Assembly (NCBI GenBank): GCA_900752975.1
Contig: CAADXH010000064.1
Coordinates: 1-23,698 of the forward strand
Direction: 5' to 3'
From: Bacilli bacterium
Lineage (GTDB): Bacteria > Bacillota_I > Bacilli_A > ML615J-28 > CAG-313
Length of the DNA: 23,698 nt
Below, one piece after another: positions 23,649 to 23,698 of the stretch (positions within the stretch are counted from its first letter, which is position 1; every line of letters begins with the position of its first letter). Below the pieces are notes generated by a model. That model did not search any database and had not been told where the DNA came from. It worked only from the letters and a program-made list of their open reading frames with translations. The position numbers and the translations under genes are program-made.

Positions 23649-23697
23649 ACCTTTCCATTTACTGGGGGTATTTATACCTTTCCATTTATTGGGGGTA
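23649..23697. repeat. Two direct repeats of 22 bp at the window edge, possible transposon end
   Basis: ACCTTTCCATTTA-y-TGGGGGTA (y is C or T; 23649-23670 and 23676-23697, one mismatch, period 27). A third GGGGG (23631-23635) in ATGGGGGT lies 33 nt before the first. Such iterated sites inside the ends are typical of IS21-family elements. No transposase is within the window, so the assignment is inference; a longer tandem array is the alternative. Confidence 0.5.
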
Positions 23698-23698
23698 A

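Noticed and set aside
23649..23697. CRISPR array
   Set aside because: Only two repeat copies, 5-nt spacing and no cas genes.

Overview
The window is about 23.7 kb of AT-rich chromosome from a low-GC Gram-positive bacterium of the Bacilli type. It carries about 20 intact genes, most of them core housekeeping genes. Every Trp in the recognisable proteins is TGG, and AGG stands where Arg is expected (for example the TRDR motif of Der), so the standard bacterial code fits. Gene order echoes several Bacillus subtilis loci placed end to end: gerM–rdgB; rpsU–yqfC–yqfD–(gap)–glyRS–dnaG–rpoD–trmK–yqfO; plsY/parE–parC; and cmk–S1–der–gpsA. The two sporulation-type pieces (a GerMN-domain protein and YqfC/YqfD) and the InlB-type repeats in a lipoprotein suggest an uncultured gut-type Bacilli/Erysipelotrichia-like lineage that sporulates or descends from spore formers. 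That placement is inference.

Layout. 1-1736: a membrane-anchored protein with tandem GerMN-like domains, then the RdgB NTP pyrophosphatase. 1737-3921: rpsU (too short for most ORF cut-offs), then a 600-aa lipoprotein with Ig-like/InlB-like repeats and a C-terminal SGNH esterase. 3922-5342: yqfC-yqfD. 5343-5987: two gene remnants, the tail of a LysR-type regulator (minus strand) and the C-terminal part of an SGNH/DUF4886-like hydrolase with an in-frame stop (plus strand). 6013-7131: membrane-anchored alkaline phosphatase (minus strand). 7244-13254: a five-gene operon, glyQS-dnaG-rpoD-trmK-yqfO, from a consensus promoter. 13317-14527: ferredoxin (minus), yneF (plus), plsY (minus). 14669-19152: parE-parC. 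19199-23613: a cmk/ribosomal-S1 fusion, der and gpsA. 23614-23698: two copies of a 22-bp direct repeat that run to the window edge, possibly the end of a mobile element.

Regulatory style is uniform. Most housekeeping promoters are TTGnnn-N17-TATAAT with an extended -10 TGn. The two sporulation-type genes instead have elements that resemble sigma-E promoters (-35 heptamer, 14-nt spacer, CATACAAT-like -10). Terminators are compact hairpins that often swallow the stop codon, and one overlaps the -35 box of the next promoter. Four gene junctions are TAATG overlaps. None of the 20 intact genes ends in TGA.

I found no RNA genes, CRISPR array, riboswitch or defence system. The most interesting points are the sigma-E-like promoter pair, the remnant cluster where the phoH–recO block would be expected, the possible internal start in the cmk/S1 fusion, the missing TGA stops and the repeats at the right edge.
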